This document shows, in pieces, positions 1 through 12,397 of a DNA stretch of 64,000 nucleotides. This DNA comes from Protonemura montana (taxonomy: Eukaryota; Arthropoda; Insecta; Plecoptera; Nemouridae): NCBI GenBank assembly GCA_947568835.1, contig OX387603.1, positions 11,268,151 to 11,332,150 on the forward strand, given 5' to 3'. A model generated the notes under the pieces. That model had not been told where the DNA came from. It made no database searches and worked only from the letters and a program-made list of their open reading frames with translations. A program made the position numbers and the translations under genes. Each line of letters begins with the position of its first letter. Position 1 is the first letter of the stretch.

Positions 1-636
1 TAGCGCCAGTTTTACAAGGGCTAAAAGATAACAAATGCTCATGTCTAAGGTAACAGACAGTCAGATACTTCCATTTTCATCTAAACCTCCAGTTATCTTT
101 TGTACTGGGCATAGTAGAACTGTCTCTCAATAGTGTGGTTTCCTGCTTGGCATACGAATGCATGCAATATGATGACGTCACCTGACATGTTAGGGTCAAG
201 AGACTCCGCGTAGGGAGCTCGTTCACCTAGAAGCATGTACTTGTTGATTTGTCTCAAATAAGATCTACCTTGTTAGTTAAGTTAGTATTTAATACAAATT
301 TTTTTTTAACTAGCACTCAATTTACCTTATTAAATTTATCATGATCAAAGACAATTGTTTAGAGCAGTGAATGTAGTTTATTCATCGTTTTCTATGGCGT
401 GCATAATTTGTCACAACTATTTATCAAGAAGTGACACTTCAATACTTCTGGAACAATTAAGATGCATTCTGTGATAACAACTTTCAAACTCGAAGTCCTT
501 GTGAGCTGCCTCAAAATCGGCCATTATTTGGATCTGTGAACCAAGGAAGATGGGTGACTCGGCTCTGGTGCCTGCTTTTGAAATGATGGCTCGATTTGAC
601 CGGGCTGACTTCGATAGGCTGGCTAACTTCAATCGG
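1..636. other. non-coding flank, probable Nup98-Nup96 intron
   Basis: No exon was recognised here. Because Nup98-Nup96 continues upstream of the window, this is probably intron. Positions 594-636 hold two or three degenerate units of the minisatellite that follows. Confidence 0.4.
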
Positions 637-1392
637 ACGACTGACTTCGATAGGACGACTGACTTCGATAGGACGACTGACTTCCATCGGACGACTGACT
701 TCTATCGGACGACTGACTTCGACAGGACGACTGACTTCCATCGGACGACTGACTTCCATCAGACGACTGACTTCCATCGGACGACTGACTTCTATCGGAC
801 GACTGACTTTGATAGGACGACTGACTTCAATCGGACGACTGACTTCAATCGGACGACTGACTTCCATCGGACGACTGACTTCCATCGGACGACTGACTTC
901 GATAGGACGACTGACTTCCATCGGACGACTGACTTCGATAGGACGACTGACTTCTATCGGACGACTGACTTCAATCGGACGACTGACTTCAATCGGACGA
1001 CTGACTTCGATAGGACGACTGACTTCTATCGGACGACTGACTTCTATCGGACGACTGACTTCCATCGGACGACTGACTTCTATCGGACGACTGACTTCGA
1101 TAGGACGACTGACTTCCATCGGACGACTGACTTCGATAGGACGGCTGACTTCCATCGGACGACTGACTTCGATAGGACGACTGACTTCAATCGGACGACT
1201 GACTTCGATAGGACGACTGACTTCAATCGGACGACTGACTTCCATCGGACGACTGACTTCGATAGGACGACTGACTTCCATCGGACGACTGACTTCGATA
1301 GGACGACTGACTTCGATAGGACGACTGACTTCAATCGGACGACTGACTTCGATAGGACGACTGACTTCTATTGGACGACTGACTTCCATCGG
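637..1392. repeat. 18-bp minisatellite, 42 units
   Basis: Forty-two consecutive 18-bp units of the form acgactgacttcNATmGG fill 756 bp with no insertion or deletion. Variation is almost confined to base N (g 15, c 13, t 7, a 7 units) and base m. Base m is 'a' whenever N is g and otherwise 'c', with one 't' exception (unit 41); unit 7 has a separate change (cag) and unit 29 another (acggct). The unit is a multiple of three and lacks stops in several frames, so long repetitive ORFs appear on both strands; they are not taken as genes. It probably lies in an intron of Nup98-Nup96. Confidence 0.95.
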
Positions 1393-3535
1393 ACGACTGA
1401 CGCCATGGGCGAAAAGGTTTGGCCTTTTGTGGCTCTCGAAGGCTTCACTGGGCTCAATGAGCTTACCATTCCCGTTAGGCAGTGCTTGCGTGAGCTGAGT
1501 CCCTGTTGAGAAGACACATTTTCGTTTGTTAGATATTAAACAGGCTATGATTGGCAGTAAGCACGTCCTTATTTGATTTTCATTGCTCAATGTAAACTTA
1601 TTTTATCTCTGTAAATACAATTAAAATTTACAAAAAAATAAAATAACAATTTGTAATCAAAGAAGTAAAGTTACAAGTCTTCTTCACACGTTTGAAACAA
1701 AAGATGGTTTAACAAAATTTGTGTAAATTTCATAGAAACAACAAAAAAGTGATCTAAAAGTATTGATTTAATACTAGTATTGCTACATTTATTTGGGCAA
1801 AACATGTTCGGTGCCATTTAATTAATGTTCCATACTTATGAAAAGATTTTGCCAAAATTTTAGAAACAAATTAATTTTGTCATTTTTCATCACAAATGAA
1901 GTATGCAGACTGACTTAGCTGCCAGAGCCCAAGAGAAAGTTCTGCAGCCCACTTTTGATAATAATCTTGGTTCCTGATTATTAGAAGCCAGACACCACTT
2001 TTAAATCAAATGATAATTCCAATTCAAGTAATTACCTATTCATTAAAGTTTCTACTGATAATAGCTTACCAACAAGTAAAGCACAAACAATGATGAACTT
2101 CATTTTTGGCTAGATGTCTGAATTCAGGCCTGTTCAAGATCCAACTGCAATTGAATGAATCTATTGGAATCAAGACTCCATTTATATGAAAAAATCGCAT
2201 GTCAAAATCTTTCTGAGAAATGTGACGTGAAATGTGACTACATGCGCAATCAAGTGGAATTTACGAGCGCTCGCAGCCACACGAAATAGTAATGCTTCAA
2301 ACACTGCAAACGAGCTGCATTATGTAATTGTGATGCTCCAATAGCTATTGTCAGGCTTGGCCAGTATACTTCAATGTTTACGACTCATTCACTTGATCTT
2401 TCCATGACATGCTATTGTTTTCCTGTGCTAATCACGCAGAGTAGCAAAAGCTTACTTTGTCATTGTCAGGGTTGACTAGTCATTTTAAATACATATTTAT
2501 GACCAACATGCTTTTGACTGGTGTAATTTTGATACACTTTTCAATAATTTAATCAATAATATGATATGCTGTAGTTCTGATGTAGCCATTATGGAACAGG
2601 CCCTTTAAACTCGAGAAGGAAACCCATCCATTATGATTCACATTTTAAGTTCATTTTGTCTTTTTTCAATTTGCAGGCATAATCTTTCTCATCTTCATTA
2701 TTATGTCTTAAACTTATGACTTATGACTATGAGTATGACATTATTAAATGTCTTAAATTCCATGTCCGATTTGCTTATAAGAATTTCCCTCCAGTCAAGA
2801 ATACCAATCAATGAAATATGCCGTTAATGGAAAAATCTAAAAATAAACGGGGCAAAGGTATCGCCCATTTTGTGTTTGGAGGCAGATTCCTTGAGTGACA
2901 TCAATAGATGACAACTGCCTGCCCGACAGCATTGTTTCATTAGTGTAAAGTTCACACATACACACCTACTCGCTAGAAGGTTTCTCGCAAACTAATTGCC
3001 AGCTGCCTCGGCACGCAGTAACCCGACTGAGCGCATGCTACAACTGCAGACAGTTGCCATCTTGACGTCAGTTATTGAGCTTGTCGCCAAACTAAAATGG
3101 TTGACACCGTCGCCCAACAATTTAAAACATTTTTCAGTAAACAGGTGATCCATTTATTGATGTTTTCGAAACATAAACATGTCTTGAAGGGCAAATAAGA
3201 GAAATCCCTTGAGTATTTGTAACACATGCTTTCAGGCCTTCTGTGGCTCATCTCCATCTAGCTAGTTTATTCCATACCCTTTTATCTCAATCACAATCTC
3301 TATCTGGTGATTGTACAAAATTGTTAAAGAATTTTTTAATGCAATCGGTAGAACTCATTAATAATCTTCTGATGGAGTTCCATTAAAAAGTTGCCATTTT
3401 TCATTTGTTAACAAGTTTCTGACCATTAGTCAAAATGATAAACTTAATTTAAATAACTATAACTACCCACAAGATCTAATGACAATTTTTTTGGTGTATT
3501 CTTTATGAAAAGACATCCTCTCCTGTGCATTCCAG
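1393..3535. other. presumed intron of Nup98-Nup96
   Basis: AT-rich sequence between the minisatellite and the first recognised Nup96 exon. No exon, RNA gene or mobile element was recognised. Confidence 0.4.
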
Positions 3536-3764
3536 GTGTACATGCTCGTGGCAGGTCTTCCGCTGCTAGACTCGTCGCATGGCACGATCAACGTGTGCGA
3601 AGGCCTCGACTGGAAGCGAGCGTTTGCGTTGCACTTGTGGTATCTTTGCTCGCCGGTCACTTCTGTTTCTGACGCACTGCTACAATATGAGGATGCTTTT
3701 GGCCTGAATGAACCCGCTGACATGTACGCTGCGGTGCCAGAGCCTCCCTTTCCGCGTGGCACTG
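3536..3764 (+). CDS. Nup98-96: Nup98-Nup96 exon, first in window
   Basis: The acceptor is tgcattccag before GTG TAC ATG and the donor is ACTG|GTGAGT (phase 1). The exon encodes the solenoid helix with LDWKRAFALHLWYL and the loop ending in FPRGT. Confidence 0.92.
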
Positions 3765-6700
3765 GTGAGTTACGTTCCGCTTTTGACCAATTTGACCAGT
3801 GCACAGCAGGGGCCAGATCTTCAAAGTGAAGTTCGAGCTTAACGTCCAGAGCTTAAAGAAAATCAGCTGATCACCAGATTTTCAGGGCTAGTTACCATGG
3901 TGATAATTAATCTATTCCCATATTTATGGGTGTTGGGAGATACATTTAAGCTTAAACTCTGCTTTGTAGATCTGGCCCTAGGGAGATAAAACCAAGGTTT
4001 TTTTTATATACTAGCAATTGGTTTTTGAGGGGTATCTCCACTTCAATTTGGTAGCTCTGACTTTCTCAGGAGTGTTGGATTTAGTTGCTTTCTTCCCCTA
4101 CTAAATGTTAGTCTAAAAATCCACGACATTGTGCTATAATTGGGACCTTGAGAATCATAGTGGCCCAACCCTTTTATTTTGTCTAAACCAAATTTTATAT
4201 TTTGCTACATAGCCATTGTATGTGTGCCATCGCTTTTAGTAAACAGAATATTTCTGCAAAGCAAGGCTCTCTTCGTAATTAGTTTTAATCTCGTCAGTTA
4301 GTTAAGTTTAAAGAACAGAAAATAAAATAAAATTGTCTTAGCAAATGAGGAAAGGGCAAGTGCTTCTTTTAAATTAAGACATTAGCGTTGTCGCTGTAGG
4401 TTACCTATACCGTAGCTAGTTGTGATTGAAATTATCAATTAATGATAAATTCCATTTTCTAGGCAAGCCCAGCTACGACCTGTGCTACCAGTTGCTGAGA
4501 CTCTACAGCTGCAAAACGCATCCCCTAGATGGACTTCTCAACCCCATAACACACTGTGAAGACCCGTTCGACTATAGGCTTAGTTGGTTTCTGCTGCAAA
4601 CCCTGGAGGCACTCGGCTATTCACACTCGTCGCTCCTGTCTGCCGCCACCATTCATACTAACTTTGCCAACCAACTCGAGAGCAACGGACTCTGGAAGTG
4701 GGCTATCTTTGTGCTACTCCACCTGAAAGATGTGCAAAGGTATGTGGGAATCAGGATCACAATCTTGAAGTGGGGTAACAGGAAAAGCAATCAGAACAAG
4801 ATCCAATTTCATGTAAGGTGGTGATTTATTGACAAGCATAGTTGAAATAATTAAAAACAAAAGAAAATAGCTTCTTATCTACACGCAAATAGATTTTTCC
4901 TAGGAATATTATCTCTTGATTCACAAACAACAAAGTTCACAGAAAAGAAGATCCAGGTCATAACCGCAGCCCTGGAAATTGGACGCCATTCTAGTTTTCT
5001 GAAAATAGTTTTGTTAGTTTCTTTACCAAGAGGTAAAATAAATACGTTATTGCGGTTTCAAGTGACAGTGTAATAATGTATATATTAACAATAATCCTTT
5101 TAAAGATTCTAAAACAGCAGTTTTGGGCTAGCATTGATAGCATCGTTCAGCCTTCAACAAGCTTCGTGAAATTTCAACAGTTTACAGATGACAAGACAAA
5201 AATGCATTATTTGTAGGTCAACTTTTGGTAAATCTTTAAGAAATAATCAATGTATTATTGTTGTATTATTATGAGAGATACTTGTTTTTAGCATTTATTT
5301 TATCGACATTTTTGTGCTCAGTATTTGAATTTTAGCGTTTATAGCTAATTAGTAAAAAGGGCTTTTGCGATCTACATTCGAAAGGAATGCGAATTTTGGC
5401 CAAGCACTGGGATCTCTCATAAATAAGTTATCATTATCAATAACAATAAAGCAAAGATTTGGTGTAGGTCTTCAGCATTGGTATTTGTAAGGGACTTGGA
5501 ACAAAATTGATAGCACAAATAAATATTTTACATAAATGCCACCATGAAATGCATTGTATGGCAGCATGAGCGACACCTACCACTTGTTAAAACTTAACAT
5601 TGAACAAGTTTTAATGGTAGCTTCCTTCATTCTTGTTCCTTTGTCAGTCAGCACAAGGTTTTATTAACTAAAAATCTTCTGCATCAACACCGTTCACTGG
5701 GGCCCAAATTGTTTGTTAAGTCGGAACTGCAAATGAGGTGTTTGAGATTTTTATGGCCATGAGAATTTGAATCAGATCCATTGCCTGTACTAACAACATG
5801 CTTTGCAAGATTGTCTTTTTTCTCCCAGACAAGTCTGGTGTTCCAGATTCCACACATTAAAATAGATCCATCACTCACAAAGAACTTATACTCTTGGAAT
5901 TGCTTTGCTTGATCCTCAATAGTCAAAGATTTATTAAACCCCATTGAAATTTTAAATTCCAGCTAATCTCTATACCACAGCACTGATTGAACCTAACAGG
6001 TAGAGTGCATGCATGTGGTGCTGGTGCTCACATGGCAAGGAGGGGAAGATTCAGCCAACCAATGCAAATGGTTTCCTTCAGCAAACAATTTGCCTTACTA
6101 CTTCGGAATGTTGACAGTGTTTGATGAGGAACAGACCTGACAACAAGACTGGAGGAAACAATACGACAAATTCCTGAAAATATGTGTTTAGAGAGATAAA
6201 ATAAACATTTTAAGTTCTTTGGAGGGATATCAGTGGCTATTTTGCAAAAGCAAAATAAACACATTTTAGCAAATAGCTTCATATCTCTCAATTTAGCATT
6301 TATCGCAAAATAGAAAAATCTGCCATTCATTCCCAAATTCCATGGGCTGTAAAGAAACCAAAATATCCACTCTTAATGAGTATTTATATATTCTAGCATT
6401 TATAGTTAAAAGTTAAAACTAAAAACACCCATCTCTAATTATTATTGTTGTTGTTGCAGCTGGTGCACTTCTAGTTTTTCAATGATAATTTGCAATGGTT
6501 GTCATAAAGTCAAACCCCATTTTTGTCACCATTTGACACCTAGTTGGTGACCAGCACCGTCATCTAATTTTTGTGCCACATAAAAATCAGTGACCGGTCA
6601 TAGCGACGAGTTTTCAAGGTTTTTCCATTTGTAAGTAGTTTAGTTTTAGAAGTAAGTTTCCGTGATTCAAACTACGTTATTACTTTTTTTCTAGCCGGCA

Positions 6701-8026
6701 ATCTGTCGTCCGAGATGTTATCAGCCGGCACATCAGCCTTTCACGTGACCAAGAGTACCTCGACGACGAAACGTTCCTGGTTGACCGGCTGAACGTTCCA
6801 GCGGAGTGGATTTTCCGAGCCAAGGCAACGCTCGCCTCTTCCCTTGGGCGCCACGAGCTTGCTGCTCGATATCTCATCGAGGCCGGTAGCTGGAATGAAT
6901 GCCATCAAACGATCATGGAGCACATCGCCCCTGGTGCGATCATCAACGAAAGCTACGACTCACTCTCGAGACTGCTCGAACCGCTCGAGCCGGAGGAGAG
7001 AAGCAGCACCGTAACGGGGTGGACAAACGGCGGGCAGATCCTCTGGGACTTTTTGACGATCATGGCTGAAATTAAGGCGCTATTGGCAGATAGAGATCTT
7101 GCCGACGGCTACAAACTGGAGAAGCTAAATCCGCAGCTGACGTCTTTGTGCTCCCGCATCAACATGTTTCCCAGTCACACCCCAAAACATGTGTAAGTGG
7201 TCTAGTCTTTTAACTTCGTTCTTAGATATTTTCTTTGGGTTTGTAATTAATGGGTGTAACAAGCAAAGTTAATTTTGAAATTTCACCTCCCCGTAAAAAA
7301 ACGCCATTTTATTCGTGTGTGTTCAGTCTCGCTCTACCGGCCAAATGGCACCTTTTCGTGTTCTCAACTACGTTTTTCAGCAAAATAAGATAATGTGTTT
7401 TTTTTACCATTCAAGATTAATGCATACACCTTAGTTTGTTTGTCTTTGTTGGTCTTTCTACTCCTTTGCTCAATCTTACTCTTTCTGCATTTGATCGTAA
7501 TTTAGCCCTAAAACATGGCCACCATTTCATGTTAGTTTGTCTCGGATCAGATCACTTTGCAGCAGAGTAGTACACATTTACCTGTTCCAGGAGTGAGCTA
7601 GAGCAGAAACAAACGAAACACCACCCAAATTCTGACACAGCCTACAAAGCGAATGATTAGGTTGAAATTCACAGAAATTGTTTTTATGCCAAAATTACAG
7701 TCCAAAACTAAAGGAGTTCTTGGTGCATGAGGCACATTCACAACAATTACATTAGATGCACAATGTCCTAGTACATGAAACGTCTATGCAACATTGCAGT
7801 ATGTCCAAAAATGCTTGCTTTTGTTTTCAGGGTGTGCCAGTCCCACATTGCCAAGGTAACGGCTTCATTGGTACAGACGTACCTGAGCCTCCAGCCAGGA
7901 GATAGTCGCATGACAACCCAGACTCTGGCGCTGCTTGTTACCCAGTTGCCTCTCCCCAGCGAAAGCGCCCAAGAAGTCCTCGCGACAGTAGTACAATCGT
8001 ACCTTGGCGAGCGCCTGGCTTACTGA
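3536..8026 (+). CDS. Nup98-96: Nup98-Nup96 nucleoporin precursor, 3' part (Nup96 C-terminus)
   Basis: Four coding exons (3536-3764, 4463-4739, 6695-7192, 7831-8026) join in frame to a TGA stop and encode about 399 residues matching the C-terminal half of vertebrate Nup96. The Nup98-Nup96 precursor normally cleaves itself; Nup96 then sits in the Y-shaped outer-ring complex of the nuclear pore. The match is seen in LDWKRAFALHLWYL, DPFDYRLSW, ESNGLWKWAIFVLLHL, AIINESYD and LTSLCSRI, which follow the order of the human alpha-solenoid. Junction phases are 1, 2 and 2, all with GT-AG borders. The FG repeats, the autoproteolysis site and the Nup96 N-terminus are left of the window. The gene converges on eIF2-gamma/Su(var)3-9. 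I see no clear AATAAA within 500 bp of the stop. Confidence 0.93.
4463..4739 (+). CDS. Nup98-96: Nup98-Nup96 exon, second in window
   Basis: The acceptor is ttttctag and the donor is CAAAG|GTATGT (phase 2). It encodes DPFDYRLSWFLLQTLEALGY and ESNGLWKWAIFVLLHL, the most conserved stretch of Nup96. Confidence 0.93.
4740..6694. other. Nup98-Nup96 intron
   Basis: A 1.95-kb AT-rich intron. No embedded gene or repeat was recognised. Confidence 0.85.
6695..7192 (+). CDS. Nup98-96: Nup98-Nup96 exon, third in window
   Basis: The acceptor is tttttttctag and the donor is CATGT|GTAAGT (phase 2). This 498-base exon is the largest seen of this gene. It contains FLVDRLNVPAEWIFRAKA, AIINESYDSL and LTSLCSRI, and is more GC-rich than the introns around it. 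Confidence 0.93.
7831..8026 (+). CDS. Nup98-96: Nup98-Nup96 terminal coding exon
   Basis: The acceptor is tttgttttcag and the frame closes at TGA 8024-8026. It ends with a motif like human Nup96 (SYLRELA): here QSYLGERLAY. Confidence 0.92.
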
Positions 8027-10086
8027 TCAACACTCGCTGAATTTTTGCTGCCACTTACCTATTTTAAGACGTATTTTTTTACCGTTTTGCTCAGATGTTA
8101 AAATGGCCTGTATTGCATAATTCTTATAATCTCATAACGTGAGTGTCATCTTGCTTATTGACAAAGTGGCCCATGATTTGGACTAGTTGACAAAATTTAT
8201 GATGTACGAGTCAGATTATTGATCCATATTACTATTTATTAGTTTATTATACTGTGTATTATATTGTGCCTAATGGTCAAAAGCCTAAATTTTCCCTATT
8301 TTTTTTTATTGATAAGTTTCCAAGTTATTTGTGTTTCCTGTATGTCCAGAGGATAAAAGCATTTTTGTCAAAATATTGATTATTCATAGCATATGTTTAA
8401 AGACGAGTATAATACAATATAGTTATATTATTAAGTCATTCAGAGTCTTAATTTTTTAATACTTACTAGTAGTTTGCCCGCTGTATCCGCAGCTAATACT
8501 AATGATATAAGTTGCAATGAGTGCAGATGTAAGCTGATATGAGTGTTTACTACGCCAGGATAAAAGCCCAACGCTGTAAGTAAAAAAATATATATTTCTT
8601 GTCATGTCCACTAAGAATCTGCACAGCCCATTCTTAGTCAAGTGTGCTTATGACGAGCTGTTCTGAACTTGCGTTAACATTATCTTTTGGGAGCGAGAAT
8701 GTTTTTAAACTTTTATACCTAAGTAACACATCAATTTTAACTCCCTCAACTTTTATCTTGGACAAAACAGGGGTATGAATTTCATTCTACTTCAAATGAT
8801 GTATTCAATATTCAAATGTAACATTACATATTTGAAGTGGGAATCCGATTGATGTATTTTGACCTGCGACGAGTGTCAACAGCGGTAGAACTTCAAGAAG
8901 TGTTGGATGCTCATCCCTCTTTTTACGTGCGATGGATTTTTTACCTGCGGTTCTTGCTTTTTTCTGAATATAAATAAAATGAATAACAAAATTATATAAT
9001 ATAAATATATATTTATAAAAATATATATAATATATATACAAAAAGAATATAATTTTATTTAGATGCATTTAGGATGCTTGAACTAGGTTAATGTTATAAT
9101 TTTGTGTGGTTCTTATGTTATCAGAAAATTGTCAGAAGCTCTTACCCTTCAAAAAGTAACCGGTACAAGTTACGAAACATTGGGAAATTTAATTGTTCTT
9201 CACTTAGCATTCAAAACCCAGTTCAAATAGTTTTTGTCAAAACTAGTGCTAAGATAGTGCTAAAGTAGCTATGAGTCTAAAAACAATCACAATACTAACA
9301 TTGTTTCAATCATTTTTGCAGCACCAGAACACAGTTAAACAGCTGACGTGAAACCTGACTTGGAAAACCTACTCCAGACTGAGAATGAGTTCATAAGTAA
9401 GGGAAAGCTAAAAAATGTTAAAAATAAGCAAACATCACCTCGACAAGACTTCATCTAGTAATCGCCGTCTATATACTCAGACCCAATCTCTCTCTGATCA
9501 TTCGTGGTGAGTCCTCTTTATTTAACTCTAATTCAACTTTGTATTTTTATTTATTTTAAACAACTCGAACTATTTTCAATCTCTGTATTATCTCGACAAC
9601 GCCGATGAACGTCAACTTTTTAGGTTCTTATTAGCCTTTTCAGGATCGAAAGTAAATTAAAACAGCAATACCTTTTCACACAATCCCATCTACCCACGAC
9701 TGTGAACCACTTCGCCAATCCATAAATTTGTTTATTTTAAACTTTTTTTTTGTTTAGTAATTTCTTTGCTTTACAGATCTTAGAACAAGATCTTTTTAGA
9801 TCGTCTTTTTAGATCTTTTCAAGATCGTCTTTTTAACAACTTCCTAAAACTATAAACATTCTTTATCACCTGTTTCCAATCACATAAACCTGTCCACTCT
9901 TACCTTCTTTCTAAAATTCCAATCCCTTTCCCAATTAATCTTACCATCCGTCTCCCCATTAGCTTTTAATCATGTCCATTTTACTATATGTCTGCCGAAT
10001 ATACAATTTTTTTATGTTTGATTGTAAGGTCTGGGATTTACTCAATGCAGTTTATGTTTAGGTATTAATTGATTCTTTGTTTGCAG
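8027..10086. other. intergenic, AT-rich
   Basis: DNA downstream of Nup98-Nup96. It includes an AT-only tract near 8990-9060, short agatcttt-type repeats near 9776-9832, and one copy of a direct repeat (9130-9240). No gene was recognised. Confidence 0.5.
9130..9240. repeat. direct repeat, copy 1 (partner near 11490-11605)
   Basis: About 110 bp resemble 11490-11605 in the same orientation. Both contain ttgttcttcactta(g/c)cattcaaaa, preceded by a similar stretch ending in ttgggaaa. Confidence 0.6.
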
Positions 10087-10350
10087 CAAACCGAGTCCAA
10101 GGATGGCTTCTGGCACCAGTAATACATTGTTGAATGCATTAGGGATTCAAGAACCACCGACTCACTTTGAATACTGCTTTCAATACAACATTACACTGAT
10201 GAGAAACCAACGCAAAGCTGTCGATGTCTGAGTCATGAATTCTTTCATCTAGATTGCTGTCAACGGCTGCTGGAGGCCTGCTTTTGTGAAAGACCAACAA
10301 CAGAGACTGTCCCCCTAGTTTTCTTCAACAAAGCTTGTCATGTCTACTGA
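10087..10350 (+). other. candidate exon of an unrecognised gene
   Basis: The segment has a good acceptor (tgtttgcag) and a strong donor (CTGAAG|GTGAGC). It contains a 42-codon ORF at 10103-10231 that starts MASGTSNTLL and contains EPPTHFEYCFQY. I do not recognise the product. The ORF stops well before the donor, so if this is an exon it may be a 5' leader or part of a decayed gene. Confidence 0.25.
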
Positions 10351-10737
10351 AGGTGAGCAATTCAGAGCAATGCTAGATATCATTATTTGAACTATTGTCA
10401 ATATTTTTTACCTCAGTTAAATGAAGATTTCTAGAGCATACATTTTACAACTAATTCTAGCCAAAGACTGTTTCAATTTTAATGAAATAGTAAACCTTAA
10501 TGTTGGACCTTAATTTAATAAGTTCACATCTTTCTGTATTACTTATAAGAGTGCCTTTGTGAGTGATGCCTGTAAGAGTGCACATGCCAGGTATTTTTGA
10601 ACCAGCTTTTAGCCAGTTTTAACCGGGCGATGAGCAAGCCGTGACATTTGCAAAAGGATTTTTGAAAAATGAACTAGATATAAGACTAGCGACACATTTT
10701 TTTATCGCTAATTTTGTTACATTTTCCCTGCAAGGCT

Positions 10738-10835
10738 AGGTTAGTTTCATCATCACCCACTCATTCACCGACGCCATTAGACCAGTGCCATATGAACTGT
10801 TGTCAAAACAGTGCTATGTTAAATCCCAATAATCA
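10738..10835 (+). repeat. fragment of the 5S-type SINE family
   Basis: The 3' part of the SINE family: catcatcacccactcattcaccg, then a segment like ccattagaccagtgcc, and a degenerate end like the gttaaac/(aatc)n tail of fuller copies. It is divergent and 5' truncated. Confidence 0.6.
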
Positions 10836-10920
10836 AACGACCAGAGTTGCAACCTGCTAGCTTGCCAGTCTGGCACAGTTGGCTATCCTGACGTGCCTTA
10901 ATGTTTTCCTCATTTTGCAG

Positions 10921-11062
10921 GTTGGCGTTCCCTTCTCTATTGGCCGTGAAATTCGACCATCTGCACCCAACAGAAGGAGAACTCGACTGGAGAAACATCG
11001 ATCTACATCGACGCAAGACCAGCCGCTTTGTCCGCTTTCCGTCCCTTAAAAAGAAAAGCTAG
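10921..11062 (+). other. candidate terminal exon of an unrecognised gene
   Basis: The acceptor cattttgcag is followed by an open frame to TAG at about 11060-11062 containing KFDHLHPTEGELDWRNIDLH and ending RFVRFPSLKKKS. Composition looks protein-like. It would need a phase-2 upstream exon, and the candidate exon at 10087-10350 does not supply an open frame in that phase. I cannot assign a family. Confidence 0.25.
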
Positions 11063-11489
11063 GTTTTTATTTTATCACCGTGATCAACTCTTGGCATCGG
11101 AAAAAACACACATACGACAATAAAAGCATTGTTAGGAATTAAACAACCCCAAGATGAGAAGCAAAAGGTCACTGGGACAGATATCTCAGGAAACTGGCAG
11201 CTGTTCTGTAGCTTCCTCCAATCAAAAGCACCGGTCAACTGGAATGTAAAACTTATTTCGATTTTGTTTATTAGACGTAGGTACCCAATAGGTTCCAGGG
11301 CGGTCAAAAATCCGTTTTGTGTTCTGCTTTGAACTTGAGATGGTTGTTGGTGTTGGATTGTGGCTTGGATTCTCGCAACGATTTCGAGAAAACTCTTTTC
11401 AACCGGGATTTTGAATGCTAAGCAAAGAACAACTAATATTACCAACAGTAATTGTTTATATTTTTGAAGTTCTTTTTTTCATCAAAGAA

Positions 11490-11605
11490 ATGTCAGGACT
11501 GCTTTCACCCTTGAAAAATTAACAGGCGTAATTTGCAAAACTTTGGGAAAATTAGTTGTTCTTCACTTACCATTCAAAAACCATAGTTGAAACTTGAAAG
11601 TAGTT
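11490..11605. repeat. direct repeat, copy 2 (partner 9130-9240)
   Basis: Second copy of the roughly 110-bp direct repeat, 2.36 kb from the first. The two candidate exons lie between the copies. Confidence 0.6.
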
Positions 11606-11732
11606 TTTTCAAATGCTACTTTGTTGCTGCTTGTGATAATCTTATGTAGTGCCACGACTAAAAAATAAAAACAAAATCTTGCTTACACAGTCCTTTGTAT
11701 TCCAAAAAACGATTACCCTTATCCTGTCCGCG

Positions 11733-11786
<54 letters not shown>
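11733..11786. repeat. poly(A) homopolymer, about 54 bp
   Basis: An uninterrupted A run, immediately left of the minus-strand tRNA-like array, so it is a T run when read with that array. Its exact length may be affected by sequencing or assembly. Confidence 0.95.
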
Positions 11787-11789
<3 letters not shown>

Positions 11790-11814
11790 TCACTAACCGC
11801 TTTCAAAACTGGGT

Positions 11815-11893
11815 TTCGGCCGGATTCGAACCTAGGAATAGGATTCCTGTCCCAGCTTCAAAGCTAGCACGTTACCATAGAGCTACGCTGCCC
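11815..11893 (-). repeat. tRNA-like sequence 1
   Basis: On the minus strand it has a box A-like stretch (tagctctatggt) and a perfect box B (ggttcgaatcc) at tRNA-like spacing. The acceptor ends do not pair well, so I call it a tRNA-derived repeat or pseudogene, not a tRNA gene. Confidence 0.55.
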
Positions 11894-12002
11894 TGATACT
11901 TACATAATGGTGGAAGTCGTATATAGGCACGTGATTTTGGACTTAGTAAAAAAAAATTCAAAATTATACTTCGGATCGTCTCTCCATCCCTTCACTATGC
12001 TC

Positions 12003-12105
12003 AAGGTTCCAACAGACAAAATTGAGGGACGCCGGGAAGCGAACTGCGGACCCCACGCATCGTAGCTCCCGACCATCCAACCGTATCCAACTGTGCTACA
12101 AGGAC
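12003..12105 (-). repeat. tRNA-like sequence 2
   Basis: The minus strand shows a box A-like tagcacagttggata and a box B-like cagttcgcttcccg about 45 bases further on. It resembles a decayed tRNA. Confidence 0.45.
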
Positions 12106-12179
12106 GTGTACCACCTGGCAGATTTGTTTCCAACACGTGATGTAATCTGTCTCTCAGTACAAATACCTGTTGCTACTTT

Positions 12180-12290
12180 TTGAAGAACAAAATGCGACGT
12201 GGGCAGGATTCGAACCCGGTCACGTCCGGAAGAAGTTGCCGCAATACGACTCTTTCAAACAGCCACCGTGACGAGATGATGAGTTCTGGG
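12180..12290 (-). repeat. tRNA-like sequence 3
   Basis: The minus strand shows box A-like ggtggctgtttgaaa and box B gggttcgaatcc. On the plus strand it shares gaagaacaaaatg and gggcaggattcgaac with the next unit, so the two are copies of one family. Confidence 0.55.
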
Positions 12291-12397
12291 AAATAAGAGA
12301 CCTATGAATTGCAGAAAACGACTTCAGTGTAATGAAAATTATACTCTGAGAGTTTCGATGGATGAACTTGCAGCATACAATGCATGCCAGTCGCCTT

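Noticed and set aside
637..1392. CRISPR-like array
   Set aside because: Units are contiguous 18-mers without spacers, in a eukaryotic intron.
511..1590. Long ORFs on both strands (300-359 codons) through 0.5-1.6 kb
   Set aside because: They are made of the 18-bp minisatellite, whose length is a multiple of three; several frames are open at once and the repeat peptide matches no family.
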